From Saxidomus purpurata (taxonomy: Eukaryota; Mollusca; Bivalvia; Venerida; Veneridae), in contig JAFMSR010000005.1 of assembly GCA_022818135.1 (NCBI GenBank), positions 36,279,959 through 36,343,958 on the forward strand: DNA of 64,000 nt, given 5' to 3'. A program made the position numbers and the translations under genes. A model generated the notes under the pieces. That model did no database searches, was not told where the DNA came from, and worked only from the letters and a program-made list of their open reading frames with translations. This document shows positions 15,301 through 30,100 of the stretch, one piece after another. How positions within the stretch are numbered: the first letter of the stretch is position 1; each line of letters starts with the position of its first letter.

Positions 15301-18300
15301 GATTATGTACTTTACAGCTGACATGGTTTACAGAAAAATATCATGAAACTAACAATGGATCTTGAAATGGATAATATACCAAAATTACGTTAAAATAATA
15401 CATAAGAAAGAAATTACGCATAGTGACTGAGATACCTGTTGAGTAACAACGATAAAGTCCGTGGATTCCGAAAGATAGGATAAACTTGCAAAATTGTTAT
15501 CTTGGACTTTATCGAGATAGGAAGACTTGATTCTCTCATTGATATCCATTGCTTACCTTATCAAATACTTATTAAACTTCAAATCAATTAAAAAAGAATA
15601 GAAACAAATACATGTAACCGGTATTGCACAAGTATGGACTTTTCAGCGGAAATGTATCATCTGATAATGACCATAAACATGAAATATCGTATCAGAACCT
15701 TAGTAAAACACAACCATTAGGTTAAAAACTTTATTTGTATTTTAATGTTATGAGAAAAGCAAGTTTAAGTTTCTTCTATGTATTTTGTTACAGCACAAGT
15801 TATCGAAATTGTAACTCATGCTCAAACTAATCCTTTTACAGATGAGTGGACTAAAGCACATGTGGCATTCGGCTTCTCGCTAGACACCTTTCATGTCAGC
15901 TTACAAAACCTTAAAATACAGCTAACCTGGGTAACAAATCATGACCACTGCCAGTCCACTTATTTGTTGACACGCAACGAAAGGAAGTAAGATGCTTGAA
16001 TATATTGTTTTACCAATACAATTTCTTTTGTATTTTATTTGTAAGTGATACCGGCATTACGACTAGACTCAACTAGAAATACTATTAAATCAAGCATGTT
16101 AAAAGGCATGACAAGTGGCCTCCTTTCTGCATGGTCGACTTGAAACAGTCACTAATGAAACGTTCAACTTTACAAGAAATTTCGTCAAAATAAGTAATGC
16201 TCAGTAACATTCCAAATATCTAAGCTTTGCCTGTATTCCTTGTTGTTTTTTTAAATTTTCTATCTAAGTCATAGGCCCTGTGGTTTCAGAGAAGAAAGTT
16301 TTTCAAGTTTTTCCTATGTAAAATCAAGAGACCTCCTAAGCTGTTTCAGTTTTGACCCAGAGGTCATGCTTTGAACAGACTTGGTAGAGGTCAACTAGGC
16401 AATTCTACGTGCCAAATATCTGAGCTCAGGCCCTGTGGTTTCATAAAATAGAAGATTTTAAAAAATAATTTCCGATATAAGCCCTTGTAAAACCAAGTGA
16501 CCCCCGGGTGGGGTTAATTTTGACCAGGGGCTCATAATTTGAACAATCTTGGTAGAGGTCCACTAGACAATGCTACATGCTAAATATTTATACGCTAGGC
16601 CTTGTGGTTTCAGAAAAGATTTTATAAGTTTTCCTATATAGCCTATGTAAAATCAAGTGACCCCCCCCGGCAGGGTCAATTTTGATTTTGGGGTCAGAAT
16701 TTAGAAAATCTGGTAGAGGTCCACTGGGCAATGGGTCATGCTAAATGTCTCAGCTCTAGGCTTTGTAGGTTTCAGTGAAGAATTTTTTAAAACATTTTTC
16801 CTATATAAACCTATTTAAAACCAAGTGAACCCCGGGCGGGCTCAAGTTTGATTCTGGGGTCATAATTTGAACAGTTGGTAGATGTCCATTAGACAATGTT
16901 ACATGCCAAATATCTTAGCTCTAGGCCTTGTGATTTCAGAGAAGATTTTTAAAGTTGTTTCCTATTTTTTTGCCATAGCAATCAGAGTTTTGCATGGAAT
17001 GGAATTCTTCGAACATTTTGGTAGAGGTTCATGCACGGAACACCCCTGCATAGTTTCAGTGGCCCAGTGGTTTCATAGGAGATGTTGTTAGAATCAAAAG
17101 GTTGACGGACGACGGACGAACGGACAAACATCTATTAGAAAAGCTCAACCTGGCAAATCGACGGTTGGTAGGGAAGTAACTAAACAACTAGTAACGTTGT
17201 ATTTAAAACACTCGAAAACTTTAGTTATCTTAAGTTTCAATAAAACTATTTAACTAACCATCTCTAATTACTTTATCATAATTTTTGCAATCTTTCATCT
17301 GATTGTTAGGGTCTAAACAAACTTGAATTGTCATTTGTTCTTCTATTCCTTCATTCTGTAACAAATTGAAAAACACAGCATAGGCATAACGATATCATAA
17401 TAATCACTTTTATAATGCATTTATTTAATCAATATTGAAATTTAGATTCACAATTGTTTAAAATATTATTTTTAATGTTACGGTACTACACATATAAATC
17501 ATTGTCGTGATATATACGCTATGCATACTGATTAAAAAATGTATAGCTTTTTTAATGTTCTAATAATGTTTCTAATAGCAATTTTAATGGCGTATAATCC
17601 AGAAATATCGAATCTACTTACAGCAACGTAGAGAGGCTTTCGAATAACATCAACTTCCGGTATACCAGAATCGGTAACTATGGCGGTAACTGTAATAGTA
17701 AACTTTCCATGTTTCAGTGGTATCATAGGGAATCTTACAGTCTCGGTGCTGTTAGGCTTCAATGTAACAATTGTTTTAGGTGACGGTTTGCCTGATTCAG
17801 TATTGTAGCACAAATTGTCCACGCCTTCTAAATAAACATTTGCCTGGAAAAAATACCGTACCATAATGTAATAGCTACAATCAAACCAAGATAAAACTGA
17901 TCATTGTAATCAATCACTTATCCAGATACAATCCGGAAAGTTAAATGACTCAATTAAAACATGTGGTGTAGTATGTGTCATGCTAAAAACACTCAAATAA
18001 TCTCACGAATCAGCCGACCTGACCAAATAATCGAAATTATGTCGAGGCGGGTAATATATCCACATATTTCTACCCCCCCCCCCCAAAAAAAAAAAAACAA
18101 CAAAAAAAACAAATAACAATTTTATTACCCTTCCCTTTCTTAAATTTTGAAAGATTCGGTTCATTTAAATACATTTAACGGCTGCATATATCTTCGTGAC
18201 GTCTAAGACAGCACAAGAGTTTTCCTACGAATGCAGGTTGGTACTTTGAAATGTGAATAAATCATTTTAATAGACAATCCTAAAATGTTTACTCTTTTTT

Positions 18301-21300
18301 ATGACTCCGTACAAAACATCATTCTTCTTCTCAATCAATTCTCTGTTGACATACGTACCAATAACATTCGTAACCAGAGCTTTTATTGCGTACCCTAAAC
18401 GTTTCGAGCCATTTTAGCGGGGCGAGGGGGGATACAATGACAAGTTTTTATTACCGGTTTGTCCGTTAACATCAATTTCTATTTACGGATCATTGGCCAA
18501 TCAAATTGCTAGAAGTTTCCTGGAAGGGTAGTTAAAATTGTTTCACTGTCATCCTTTGCCATTAATTCAATCTGAAATCTTGTTCTAACGTTACCGTTTT
18601 CGGATCATCCGTTGGAAGTCCATAATTAAATAGTGTTGCTTTCACGTTAAAATGTTCCAATCGAGTGGCTTTATAGGGGAGATCAAGTTGAATGAAAAAG
18701 TCTCTGAAGGCCTTTACATCAACTGGATCAGCTATGCACATTCCCTTGTCTGGTGTTATGCCTGGAATGTATGCGATTAACTAGTTAAGTTAACTACATG
18801 CTGCCAATTTTGTTCAAAATACAAGCAAAGTTTTATCTTTGTTTTAATTTCATCCCTATATTCCGACTTGTACCGAATTTACATTATATGCCAGAAGAGA
18901 AGACAGAACTCTAGACACATAATTCAGGAGTCAAGGACAAGTTGCTCGCTAAAGTACTTTCTTTCGCTGCAAGTGCTAGTCAGGGATCATCAGATCATCA
19001 TGCATGCTTAATGCAAGTTGCATGAATTTAAAACCAGTGACACAAGTTTAACGTCTGTAGAGCAATTGATGAAAAACAAAGTAGTATATCCATATTTTAA
19101 TAGACTCACCTGTCGCCTGAATAATCCAGTTCGTGATTGAATCGGGATAACTTAGAACTTTCATTTTATTTCCTTTGCTGAAAAAGTGAACGAATACGTT
19201 ACAAGACGACAAAATATTTTATAAGAAATCAAGTTTCAAGCCATAATGTAGTCTCTGTAATCATGTATATGCTTACCTAAAATGTAATATGTTGAACAAT
19301 CAGCCTGAAAGTATACTGGCATGTTTCATTAACAGAACAGTTGTCTAAATATCTAAGGTAACCACCTTATGTTTAATGTGTAAATTCTAAACTTTTCAAA
19401 GACAATTGATTGGTGAAGTAGGTTTTCTTCTGTGTTCTAGTTCTATCATATAAATGATCAAAACACATACAAAACAGTATACCGAATTATCACGATGTAT
19501 AAATAGAAGCGCATAAATGAGTATCATTTATTTTTACGTAGTTAGTGAAAAAACAGTGGCATACTATATTACAGATTATGCATAAAGCTTTCATAAAACA
19601 TCTAATGAGTTATCCAGCATAGGTAGCATGCATGAACATAACTGGAGAGCCATTATGACTCTATAAGCTCACCTGAAAACCAAAACGTGTTTGGAATTCA
19701 AGCCATTTTTGGAGCTTGCATAAAGATTCTTTTTGTTTTGGTTAGTATTTTTGAAAATGTTTCCCGTGAGAAAAAAGTTGTGCTAAGAGAAGAAATAATT
19801 CTTATATGACATGAAGATTAAACCTGGACATAAGTTGTAGCAGGACCATTTACTATCAGCCAAACGTACAAGCAGACGGACCATCTGAGGTCATTCAACA
19901 AAAAGACAAGGTTCCTATCTGATGCTACACACACAAACGTTTTAAGCTTGAGGCATTTTAATTTTGGAGTCGAAGATTTTTCGAGTTTTGCCTGTATCAG
20001 TCTATGAAAACGAGTAACCTGGTTGAACAAACTTGGTAGAGGTATATTAGACACTGTTACACCAAATAGCTATGCTCTAGACCCACAAAAAATATTAAAA
20101 TGAGTTCATCTATATAAGTCTATTTAAAACACGTGACCCCAGGGCGGGGCCGATATTAATCTATGGGCAAGATTGGTACAAACTTGGTAGAGGTCTACTA
20201 TGTCATGCCTCATCTCAAAGATCTAAGCTCTGTGCATTTTCGTTTTGAAGAATAAGATTTTCAAAAAAGGTTTTTTTCTATTTTGGTGTTAATCAGTCCC
20301 ATTTGGACGAATTGATGATTTTTCGTGAAGTGATTTATGAGAAGAAATAATTTGAAGAAATTACTGGCGTTCGAAGTACGACAAAACGGACGAAAGACCC
20401 TACTAATACTTCGACTGAGTTAACTCCGGTCCGGTCAGCTTATGATGACTTGATAATAATTGTTCATACTCATCTAGTCGATATATTTAAAAAAGCCACG
20501 ATTTGGCTTGGTAGAGGTCCATTAGACGATGCCTCACCCCAAAGATCTAAGCTGTGCGCCTTGTCGTTTTTGAGAATAAGATTTTCAAAGATTTTTCTAT
20601 TTTAAGTTCTGGCGGCCATGTAAATCAGTCCCATTTTGACAAATCTAATCAGCCGAATTTGATGACATGTCATGAATTGATTTATAAGAAGAAGTCATTT
20701 GAAGCAATTGTTTGCGAACGACGTACGACAAAAGGGACGAAATACCCTACTAAATGCTCCACCTGAGCTAAAAATGACTTGATAAATAATTGTTCATACT
20801 CATCTAGTCGAACTACTTCAAAAAGCCACGATTCACGAGAATCTGATCTGATTTTAGGGTTGACTCCGTCTTCTACTAAGCGGGCTAGGTCAGAAACGTA
20901 GTCGCTTTCATCATCAAAAGACTTCGTTATTGTGCCTGTAGATTTTATTGTGAATATGAAAAATGAAATACATATTTCTAAAACTCCTTTTATGAAAATT
21001 ATGTATGTAAATATTTGCATTTATATAAAGAATGTAACACATTTTGTTCACTGCAAGCCATTATACATTCTTGCGCGTTTATTTGTTCTTATTTGTCTTT
21101 TATATACCCTTTGTTATGGCATTTCCGTAAATTTGATATCTTCAACGGATAATGCTGGTTTTAATGGACGCAAATATTTCTGACAGCCGCCAAAATTGCG
21201 ACCATTAAAACCTCTTACCGGGTAAGTATATAGGTGCACTAATATTAATGGTGTATTCTAATATGTAAATAATATGATAATCAAAATCGCTTTATATTCC

Positions 21301-24138
21301 AACTATCATTCTAACAAAACTTATTTTCTGCAAGTTAAACAACGACGGAAATCAAATGTTATTAGTTCTATATGAATCGTCAAAATTTGCCCTAATGGCA
21401 TACTAGTCAAAGTCAACGTAAAATATAGCCCGTTGCATTTCTATCTTGTGTTTGTGGCTTATCGTTCAGCTGCTTAGTTATAAACACTCAGTCTTAAGGT
21501 CTCTATTCATTACTAGACATCAGAATTCCAACTCGTTGTTTATTAGACGATTAATAGTACTCAAACGGATATGATATATTTTCAAATCTGACTTACATAA
21601 CCAATTAAAATCCAAATTACCAAGGAAGTGTGTTAGATAACAATATTATACGCCTTTAGACCATTAGTGATGTTCTCCAAATAGAAGGTATGTCAAGTTT
21701 AATAAGTCGAGACCAGAAAAGTGCAAACGGTGTTCATCTTATATGTATATAATATTTGCTTTCCTAAACAAATTGAAAAAAACTAAAATAGCCAACTTAT
21801 AAATAGCCTCTCTATCATGCATTTAATTTCTAAAATTAATGATATATATTTAGGGCTAGAAAGAACGTAAATTCTCAGATAGTACCGTCGGAGTCTCGCC
21901 TCTTTCTCCTGTTTTCTTGGCAATCAGATGACTTTCGTTGAAGCTCTTGTTCATCTATCATAGCATTTGTCAGCACGGTTAATCCGGTTTTCTTAAATGA
22001 AAGTCAAAAACAAGTTCATTTAAGTTTCCTTATAAGAGTTGGTCATACTTTTACTAATGCATTTCTGTGTAGCAATAGCTCAATTGACATCATTGTCGGA
22101 TGGGCTGTTACTAGGCAACGATGTCGCACCGATGCTACTGACAATGCTTTATGCAATTACTCTTTTCCCTTGCTTATTGCTGTTATTTACTGCATACATC
22201 AAGAAATGGATACATTACCCAATATGCAAGATATTTCAGCGTTTAAGCAAACTAAACTAAAATAAAATGTAGAACTATTTTACCGAGAAATCTAATAGAT
22301 CTAGTGCAGATGTTATTACAACATAGGAAATGCTCTTCGATTCTTATCACTCCATGTTTTCACTTTGACTTCAGCAAAAGTATCAAGACTGAGTGTAGTT
22401 GATATAAAATGTATATCTGGAATACAAACCTTGAACACATCAGCGCTGCTTCGTCCACTACCTTCTCCACACCCAAGATCATGTGACTCGAGGGTCTCAA
22501 ACATCTAAACATATACAAACTTTTGAATCATACATGAAAAATCAACTTGATTAAAATCATCTCCTCAAAAACGCTACGCTCGTGGACTTAAGTCAGGTTT
22601 ATGAAAAATGTACTCACAGCTTTTCCTTTAACTAAAAGTGTTTGTCAAAAAGAAACGGACATAATTGCACAAACATCATTGTACACAAGAATTCAGCACA
22701 AACAGATAATACGGTGAAAACACTTACCTTGTTTTTTCGCAAAACATTTTTGTTGTTGGGTGAGAGAAGTGCTTTGTCCATTACATTTAGACCCACCCAC
22801 ATCAAACTGTCCCCTGTTATACTGAGCATATCATTGGAACCTGGCTTTACTTGTACCTTTGTCGTCTCAAGTTTAAGCTGCAAAACAATAACCAAATAAA
22901 TCATTGTCAAGTTAGTAACAGGCTTAAAGGCATTACCACCATGATAGATATAGGCAAACATCGCACGACGTCGACATATTTCGTAAACCTTTATGCCGAT
23001 CTCTTGCATTATTCGATAAATTTTGCCAATTGTGAAGCTACGTGAACATTGTAGATAATCGTCCATGACTTTAAACACTTCTGACAGTGACAGCTTATGC
23101 TATTTTGAAAATCAATGCCTTTGATTGTTTGGCTTAAAATTCAAGCAACAAACAGAATTCCCCAAAATGTTGAGTTGTTATGGTGAAGAGAATGCTCTTA
23201 ATAGATTAAGATGTTTTAAATTATAAATGCTGGAATTGCGATTAAATATATATGGCAGGTATGTAACTTTAACGTGTTTCTTTAGACAAAATATATGTGT
23301 GCCGAAAACAAGCGCTGAAAAAATTGGTTTAGACAACAGTGTTATCATATAATCTGATTTCTAAACACTTTATGCATGATCCATATCATAATTACGTAAC
23401 ACTTTTACTTGTACTTGGAATTCATAATAATAATAATCAAAATAATAATAATGATCATCATCATCACCATCATGATCATCAATTTTATCATCATCATCAT
23501 TCGTCACAATAATAAAATCTTTCTTTAAAGAAGGCAGTACAAATTAAATTACCCCTTTACCACGGCATTTCTGATCCACATCAAACTTAACAGAGTCAGC
23601 AACAAGCACATTGTTTCCTTTGCCTACATAGAAAACGAGAAGGCGTGCACTTGGTGAAATCATTTCTTGAAGTTCTTCTGTCACTATCTCACTGGCTTGG
23701 TTAGTTGACTCTTTAAACTTTGTGTACACAACCTTCCCTCTTGTTACGACCTGTAAGAACCAAGTTTGTTGTCAGTCAGCCAAACATTTCTTATGATATA
23801 TACACTATACTTTTGATATAGTTGATATAACATATCTCTCTTCATTTCTCTTATTTCAATTTTTAGTTGACAAGCTCTTCTGAAACATTAATTCAAATGC
23901 TACATGTGCGTAGTTATTAGTTACTTTTTTCAACACTACAATTGCTTAGTTTATGAAGTAGACAAACACATCGACAATCACATCATCACGTGTCTCAGGA
24001 GTAGTTTCTGACCATCACATGCGTTCTGTGCAAACGTACATGTGTATCTATAATGTGAAATAACGTCGATTGTTTGACCTCATTTATCATAGACAACAGA
24101 TACTAATTGAATGTGGTTAATGCTCCTACTGGTATGGT

Positions 24139-24186
<48 letters not shown>

Positions 24187-27100
24187 TTTTTTTTTTTTTT
24201 TGTTTGAATCACGAAGTACTGAATTTTGGTGTACAACGGCCATTCACTCTTGAGTGTATTTTCGGAAAATATATGTTGCAAAACCCTTAGCAGTTATGTA
24301 GCGGGAGAGGCTGCGTGCTTATGCAAATATCTACACGTAGGAAACATATGAGCTCGTGGACGGCGCTTTGTTTTGTTTTATCTGTTTACATTCACCAAAG
24401 TACCCAAATAACAAAATATGACCTTATTTTTCCCACATCTGAACTTTTAAATTGTAGTTTTTTACCATCAAAATAAACCGTTACCTACTGGGTACTTCAG
24501 TGGTTTAATATAAAAGGGAAGATTCGGGGAAAAAGATCATATTTTGCAAGCTCGCTTCTTACGTGAATGTGAATGTTCAAAACAAAATCAGAAAAGGACA
24601 ATCCCGACTGCGAGCTCCAATGATTTGTAGCAATATAATAGCCTAGTCGGGAGGGGTTGGGAGATTTCAAGGTTTGGGTGTTATCAAAAGAAATCTGACA
24701 TCGTTATCTTGATTGGGAGACAAATTAGTAGACAAAGACTAATACCATTACTGAGTTCTATGATGAAAGATTAAAAGAACTGTACCATGAAAAGCATCCC
24801 AGTGTATGAAAACCCTTGTATATTGGTTAGCGCTCGCATGATCATATTTTTGTCCTTAAAAAGATAAGACATCAAACATTTAGTAAATAAAACATACATG
24901 TATACATACAATGCATAAGTTTTCAGCATAGAAGTATTGTAAATGTTACTGTTACTCAAGTTGTCAACATCATAATTGTATTGTTTCATAGTGATTGGTC
25001 TAGCTTTAATCACATGACCCGGTGTAATAGTGGATATACATGTACAATGATGTATGTATAACTATTCATTAAGTTTTCCGTGACCATACAATGAAGCACA
25101 TACTGGCGTGATTTCAGTGAATATCTTAATATAATTACCTGATACACATGATATTCGCCTTGCCCTTCGGCCTCAGCAAATATCACATACCATCAGTCCA
25201 CAAATTTGAATATTCACCTCATCATAATTCAGTAAATATATGTTATAATATATATAAAAGTTTAAACAATTCGTCGTTTTTGCTAAAATCTGACATGGCG
25301 ACCAAAGCGCAATGTATGCGCATTTTTGTCAATACACTTAGATTTCATTAGCTAAACATATTGACTAGGTTCCATGAAGATTATAAATGTCGCCTCTACA
25401 TATTCAAAAGAGTATTAGAATGCCAACTATAAAACCAAGATTTCATCAACAAGCGTGCTAGCCAAGTTTAGCAGGAACCTGAATGAATATCTATGTGTGA
25501 AGAGTTCACAGTAAACATGTATAAATCTAAACACCGAATAGCAGGTAATTAATTTGTGCACAAGTGAGAAGATAAGAAACACATTCTCACGTCAAAAGTA
25601 CGTTCAACTTGTATCTGGTTATATCCGACGTAAGCCTCCACATAAAATCTATCACTTTCTTGCCGATTATCTGTGGTTGCTGCCTGTAAACAGAAACATC
25701 CAACTGAACAGCAACATAATCTTACACACTATTTAACTTTCTTTGCATTCACGTAATTTGCTAGTTCTGGCTTCAAACCCTAATTGCCGCTATTTTGTAT
25801 TTTGATTTTCGTCAGGTATCCGTTCTGTCAAGCATATAAACCGGGTACGCTGAAGTTGTTTTGCTAGTAATTTGCAATAATCTAATGCACATTAAAACAT
25901 ACGTACGTTAAATCTGTCTAAGGTAGTCCACTGTTTTGTATGGTAAATATGATCGTGAAAAACTCGTGAAAAAAAGTGCTTAAATGGGTTAAATCTAATG
26001 CTTTAGAAATTTACACTTGTCTGATTTTTTTTGTAATAAAGGTACATGTTGGTACATCTTTAGTTTGATTTCCGTATTTTCAAGTCAGAAAATATCGGCT
26101 ATGTTGAGTTTTAAGCAAGTCACCAACTTTTCAGTCTATAAATAGAAAGCTTATCAATGATAATTAATCACAAAACAAACCAAAGCCAATGGGACTGCAA
26201 AAGAAAGAAAAAAGAGCTTGATAACACGATAATGAAAGAATCTACGCAAACAAACTGCAATCTAGAAGGCTTACTATGAAAGAGATTGTACCAGCTTCAA
26301 TAAAAGTAGGGAAAATGAAAATCGCATGTCCTTTGCTGTCTGTTGTTTGTACATCGCTATCATAAAAATCACCATTTTTGAACATGTGAGCTCTAATATC
26401 TTTTCCCATTGCTGGTTGGCCGTTTGCAAACATCATGTCGATCTGTTAGAAAATGCAGGTAGAATAATTCAAACACTTGTTATTAATTTTCAAAATGAGT
26501 TACTTCCCATTATCTAGTAAATTTATTTATGTAGACTTGAGACATATATACATTGTAATTATTAGAAAGAAATATTTTATTTGAAAGATGTGTGCGTTTG
26601 AATTAAAATCATAACACCACACTTTATGTGCTTTCGTCCTCCTACATTGATACGTTGTAGAAAATATAAATTGATAGTATTCAATTTGTCTTTTAAAGTT
26701 ATCGAACTTTAATAAAAGGACACGGCTACAGTAATCTCCGTATATATCGATTCCGGATATAAAATAACTCCGGATATAACGTAACTCAGGATATAACGTA
26801 ACTCCGGATATAAAATAACTCCGGATATAACGTAACTCCGGATATAACGTAACTCCGAATATAACGTAACTCCGAATATAACGTAACTCCGGATATAACG
26901 TAGCTCCGGATATAACGAACAGCTTTTTCTGGCCCGATTTTTCCCTTCTTTCTTTATATAAAATTATACGGTTATAACGTACTCCGGTTATAAGGAAATT
27001 TTGGATATAAGGAACAACATTTTCTGGCCCAACAATGAAAAATATACAGTAAAGTAATCGTATATATCGAACCACAAATATGTGCCGGTGATATAAAAAA

Positions 27101-30100
27101 AAAATCCGTTGATTTTGCATTTTTCTTTTGCCGTCTGCATTGTTTTTTTCATAGCACACTTGCAGATATTATTCATAAAGGTAAAATATTACATATGTTT
27201 AACCTTATCTTAAACTTTTTAAATCAGAATACATACATATATTCAAGTGATTATATTTTAAGTAAATAATTGTGAGCGTTATTATTTACATTTGTACATT
27301 CACATGCATTTCGATCCTGAGAGCATACTTTGAATCAGCAACGGGTACTGATGAGTCCGTTTTCAGAAACCTACTAGATTTAGAGGAAAATGTACCGCTT
27401 ACAAATCTGACGCAACGTTCAATTCTGGATTTATCTAAACGAATTGCATAGGGCTGTATACATGTACTGCACACGTACATGTATTACTCACTGTTTCCGA
27501 TAAATTACAATCTTGTCAATTTGGTGGATCTGTAATTTACGTATACAGTTAATGCAAAAAGTTAACTTAGTATACACATGTAACTATTACTTAGTCTATG
27601 TGTTAAGTATTACCAATTAAAACACGAATCGTCTTTTTGAATCTCTTAATCCTTATAATTATTTACTATTATTGAACGCTTTCATACTGAACAAAGTATA
27701 ACAGCTATATATCTTCTTCAAAAGGAGGTAGAAAAATCAAAAGCACATTACATTTGACTTCAAAAATACTAATGCGATATATAAGCATCGTATATAAGGA
27801 GCTTGTTCGATATACGGATATAAGGAATGAATTTAATAGGTCCCGAGGAGTTCGTTATAAGCGGAGTTTACTGTACATGATAATAAATAAAATGAAAGCA
27901 CCTTTAAATAATACTCCCATCCAGGTCTGAAGTTTAACTTAGACCTTGAAAACTTGAATTTATACGGTTCATCAGCAAATATGGTACCGTCATAACTCGT
28001 GGCCTCTTCCTTTCCCGAGGCACTTTCAAGGACAGTAGCCACAATCTCTAGACGACATCCGGCAGGGAAATCCCGGTCCTTCAGTAAAGGAGATTCCAGA
28101 ATATCTTGAACGCTGATAAAGAACTCTTTCACACTTCCTTCGGCATCAAGGTCCCCGCCCTCAAGCTAAGTGAAAAATATTATTTAATGCATTGATACAT
28201 GCATGTGCAAGCTGAGGCTTATACGTGATAGACGCAACAGTTTGAATATGTACGTCATACGCGAATTTGAATGTGATGATTTATTGTAAACAGTTGCAAA
28301 GAAAATAGTACACTTATGTACAACATGATATTTTCTTATCGCATCGGACAAGTAAAGTAATGATGTTGCAAACTGCTAAGGTCATGAGAAACTCACCTGT
28401 GCTCTGCCGATATCGAGAATGTAATCGCTGACTCCACTTTTATCTTTTAAGTGTAAGGTCAGCCAAGCATTTCCGTCAACCGGTTTCCCGTAAACGTACC
28501 TTTAATGAAAAATAGTCTTTAGAAATATCTCCGAAAGAAAATAAATTTGTACTTCTTGTAAGTTTTGACAAATTCCGAAAGACCACTATAGCAACCAGTC
28601 CAATGATATGATTTAGAAAATAATAAAAATCATATCTCGTATTCAATGTCAGCATATGTCTTTAGAAAAGACTTACTTTTGTTATTGAAGCTCCAAAATG
28701 TACAAAAATGGATCATATCACACTGCTTTCAGTAATGAATAACCCCACCCCTCACCGACCACCTATTATATTATTATCATTGAAGTTCTTTTATCAGAAA
28801 TAGCTTCGTTTATGATTGGCTTGGTTCTACTACTGTTCAGAATAACTGCATGTGCTCTCTAAGAAGGATATTAGAACATGTAAGAAATAAGATGTACCGA
28901 GTTCTTAAACCTTAGTATATGTGAATAATTAATTTTTGTATTTTTATAAGTTAATCTCCCTTAAATCCGTCATCGCAGATCGAGCTGTTGACATTTTTTG
29001 TCAAGAATGGTATATCAAATCGGCCTAAAATACGTCATCGCAGATCGAGCTGTTGACAATTCTTGTCTAGAATAGTATATTTAATCGCCATCAGGTTGAT
29101 CCATTATATATGATACTACTTTGATTTTTCCTAAAATTGCGAAATCTTAACGGATTTGATAAATTGATATACTGTAAAAGTCAGGAGATAATTATGTAAG
29201 TTTTAAATGCATTTAAAATTACATGAAAACATTGACGTCATTCGACATTGTGACGTCATTTCAATCATGATGTTAATTCAGTAAAGCAAAAGGCTGCAGA
29301 GCTAGTTCAAGTTTATTCTGAAAGTCACTCTCCTGTCAACGATATTTTAAGAATGCAATCATAAAAGATGATAAACTCACTACACCGACTTGTGAATAAA
29401 TTCAAACAGACTTAATCAGTTGAGGATGAACATGAATGAAATTTTTTAAAAGAGGCTCAACGTCGTTATGACACAAATTGGACGTCATTTATAGCACATG
29501 TTGTAAATAGTGTTGACCAAGTTATTTGATGGCTATCTTTTCAATTAATGTCAATGTTGTATCAGTAAAACTAATATAAGTAGTCTAAAATGCAGTTCTA
29601 TTTTTTAAGATAACACAACACTAGAGAAAGTTACACAACACATTCTGGATCACCCATATATTTAATCATCCTCAAATCTGTCATCGCAGATCGAGATGTT
29701 AACACAATAGTAATCAATATTTCGACTTGAGCATAACCAGTAAGCTTGATCATATTACCGTTTCAAGATCTCTGTTATATAGGTCTAATTCGATAATGCT
29801 ACTAACATTTTATCGGAAAATTCCATTTTAACGTTTTAGGTAAGAAAAGTATAGTCTTATGATTAATACCTTTAAAGTTATATTGGATAAAGAAAGGTGC
29901 ACATTCGTAAAGCTACCATGGCGTAGGGGATAAGGTGTCTGAATTTGAACCAATTTATGAATTGTCGCAGGAAGACAACGTGTAGCCGGAATGCATTTTA
30001 TTTTCAAGTTTCGCTACCGCTCGCTCCCTTTGGGTTTCTTAATTGTCAAGATTTGACTTAATAAACTCTAACTTATACGGAGATTTCGCTATTTGCGCGC

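Larger units (their letters stand above)
22505..26274 (-). other. Introns v10 to v15: microsatellites only
   Basis: Introns here hold the microsatellites at 23425 and 24139 and the candidate micro-exon at 25139. I saw no transposon and no other exon, although about a dozen MG5 residues remain unplaced. Confidence 0.65.

Noticed and set aside
22632..23078. 148-codon ORF as a separate gene
   Set aside because: Only its middle (22728-22877) is real, as exon v13; the ends are intron read-through.
26527..27159. 210-codon minus-strand ORF
   Set aside because: Its repeating LYPELRYIRSY sequence is just the minisatellite inside the pogo-like element.
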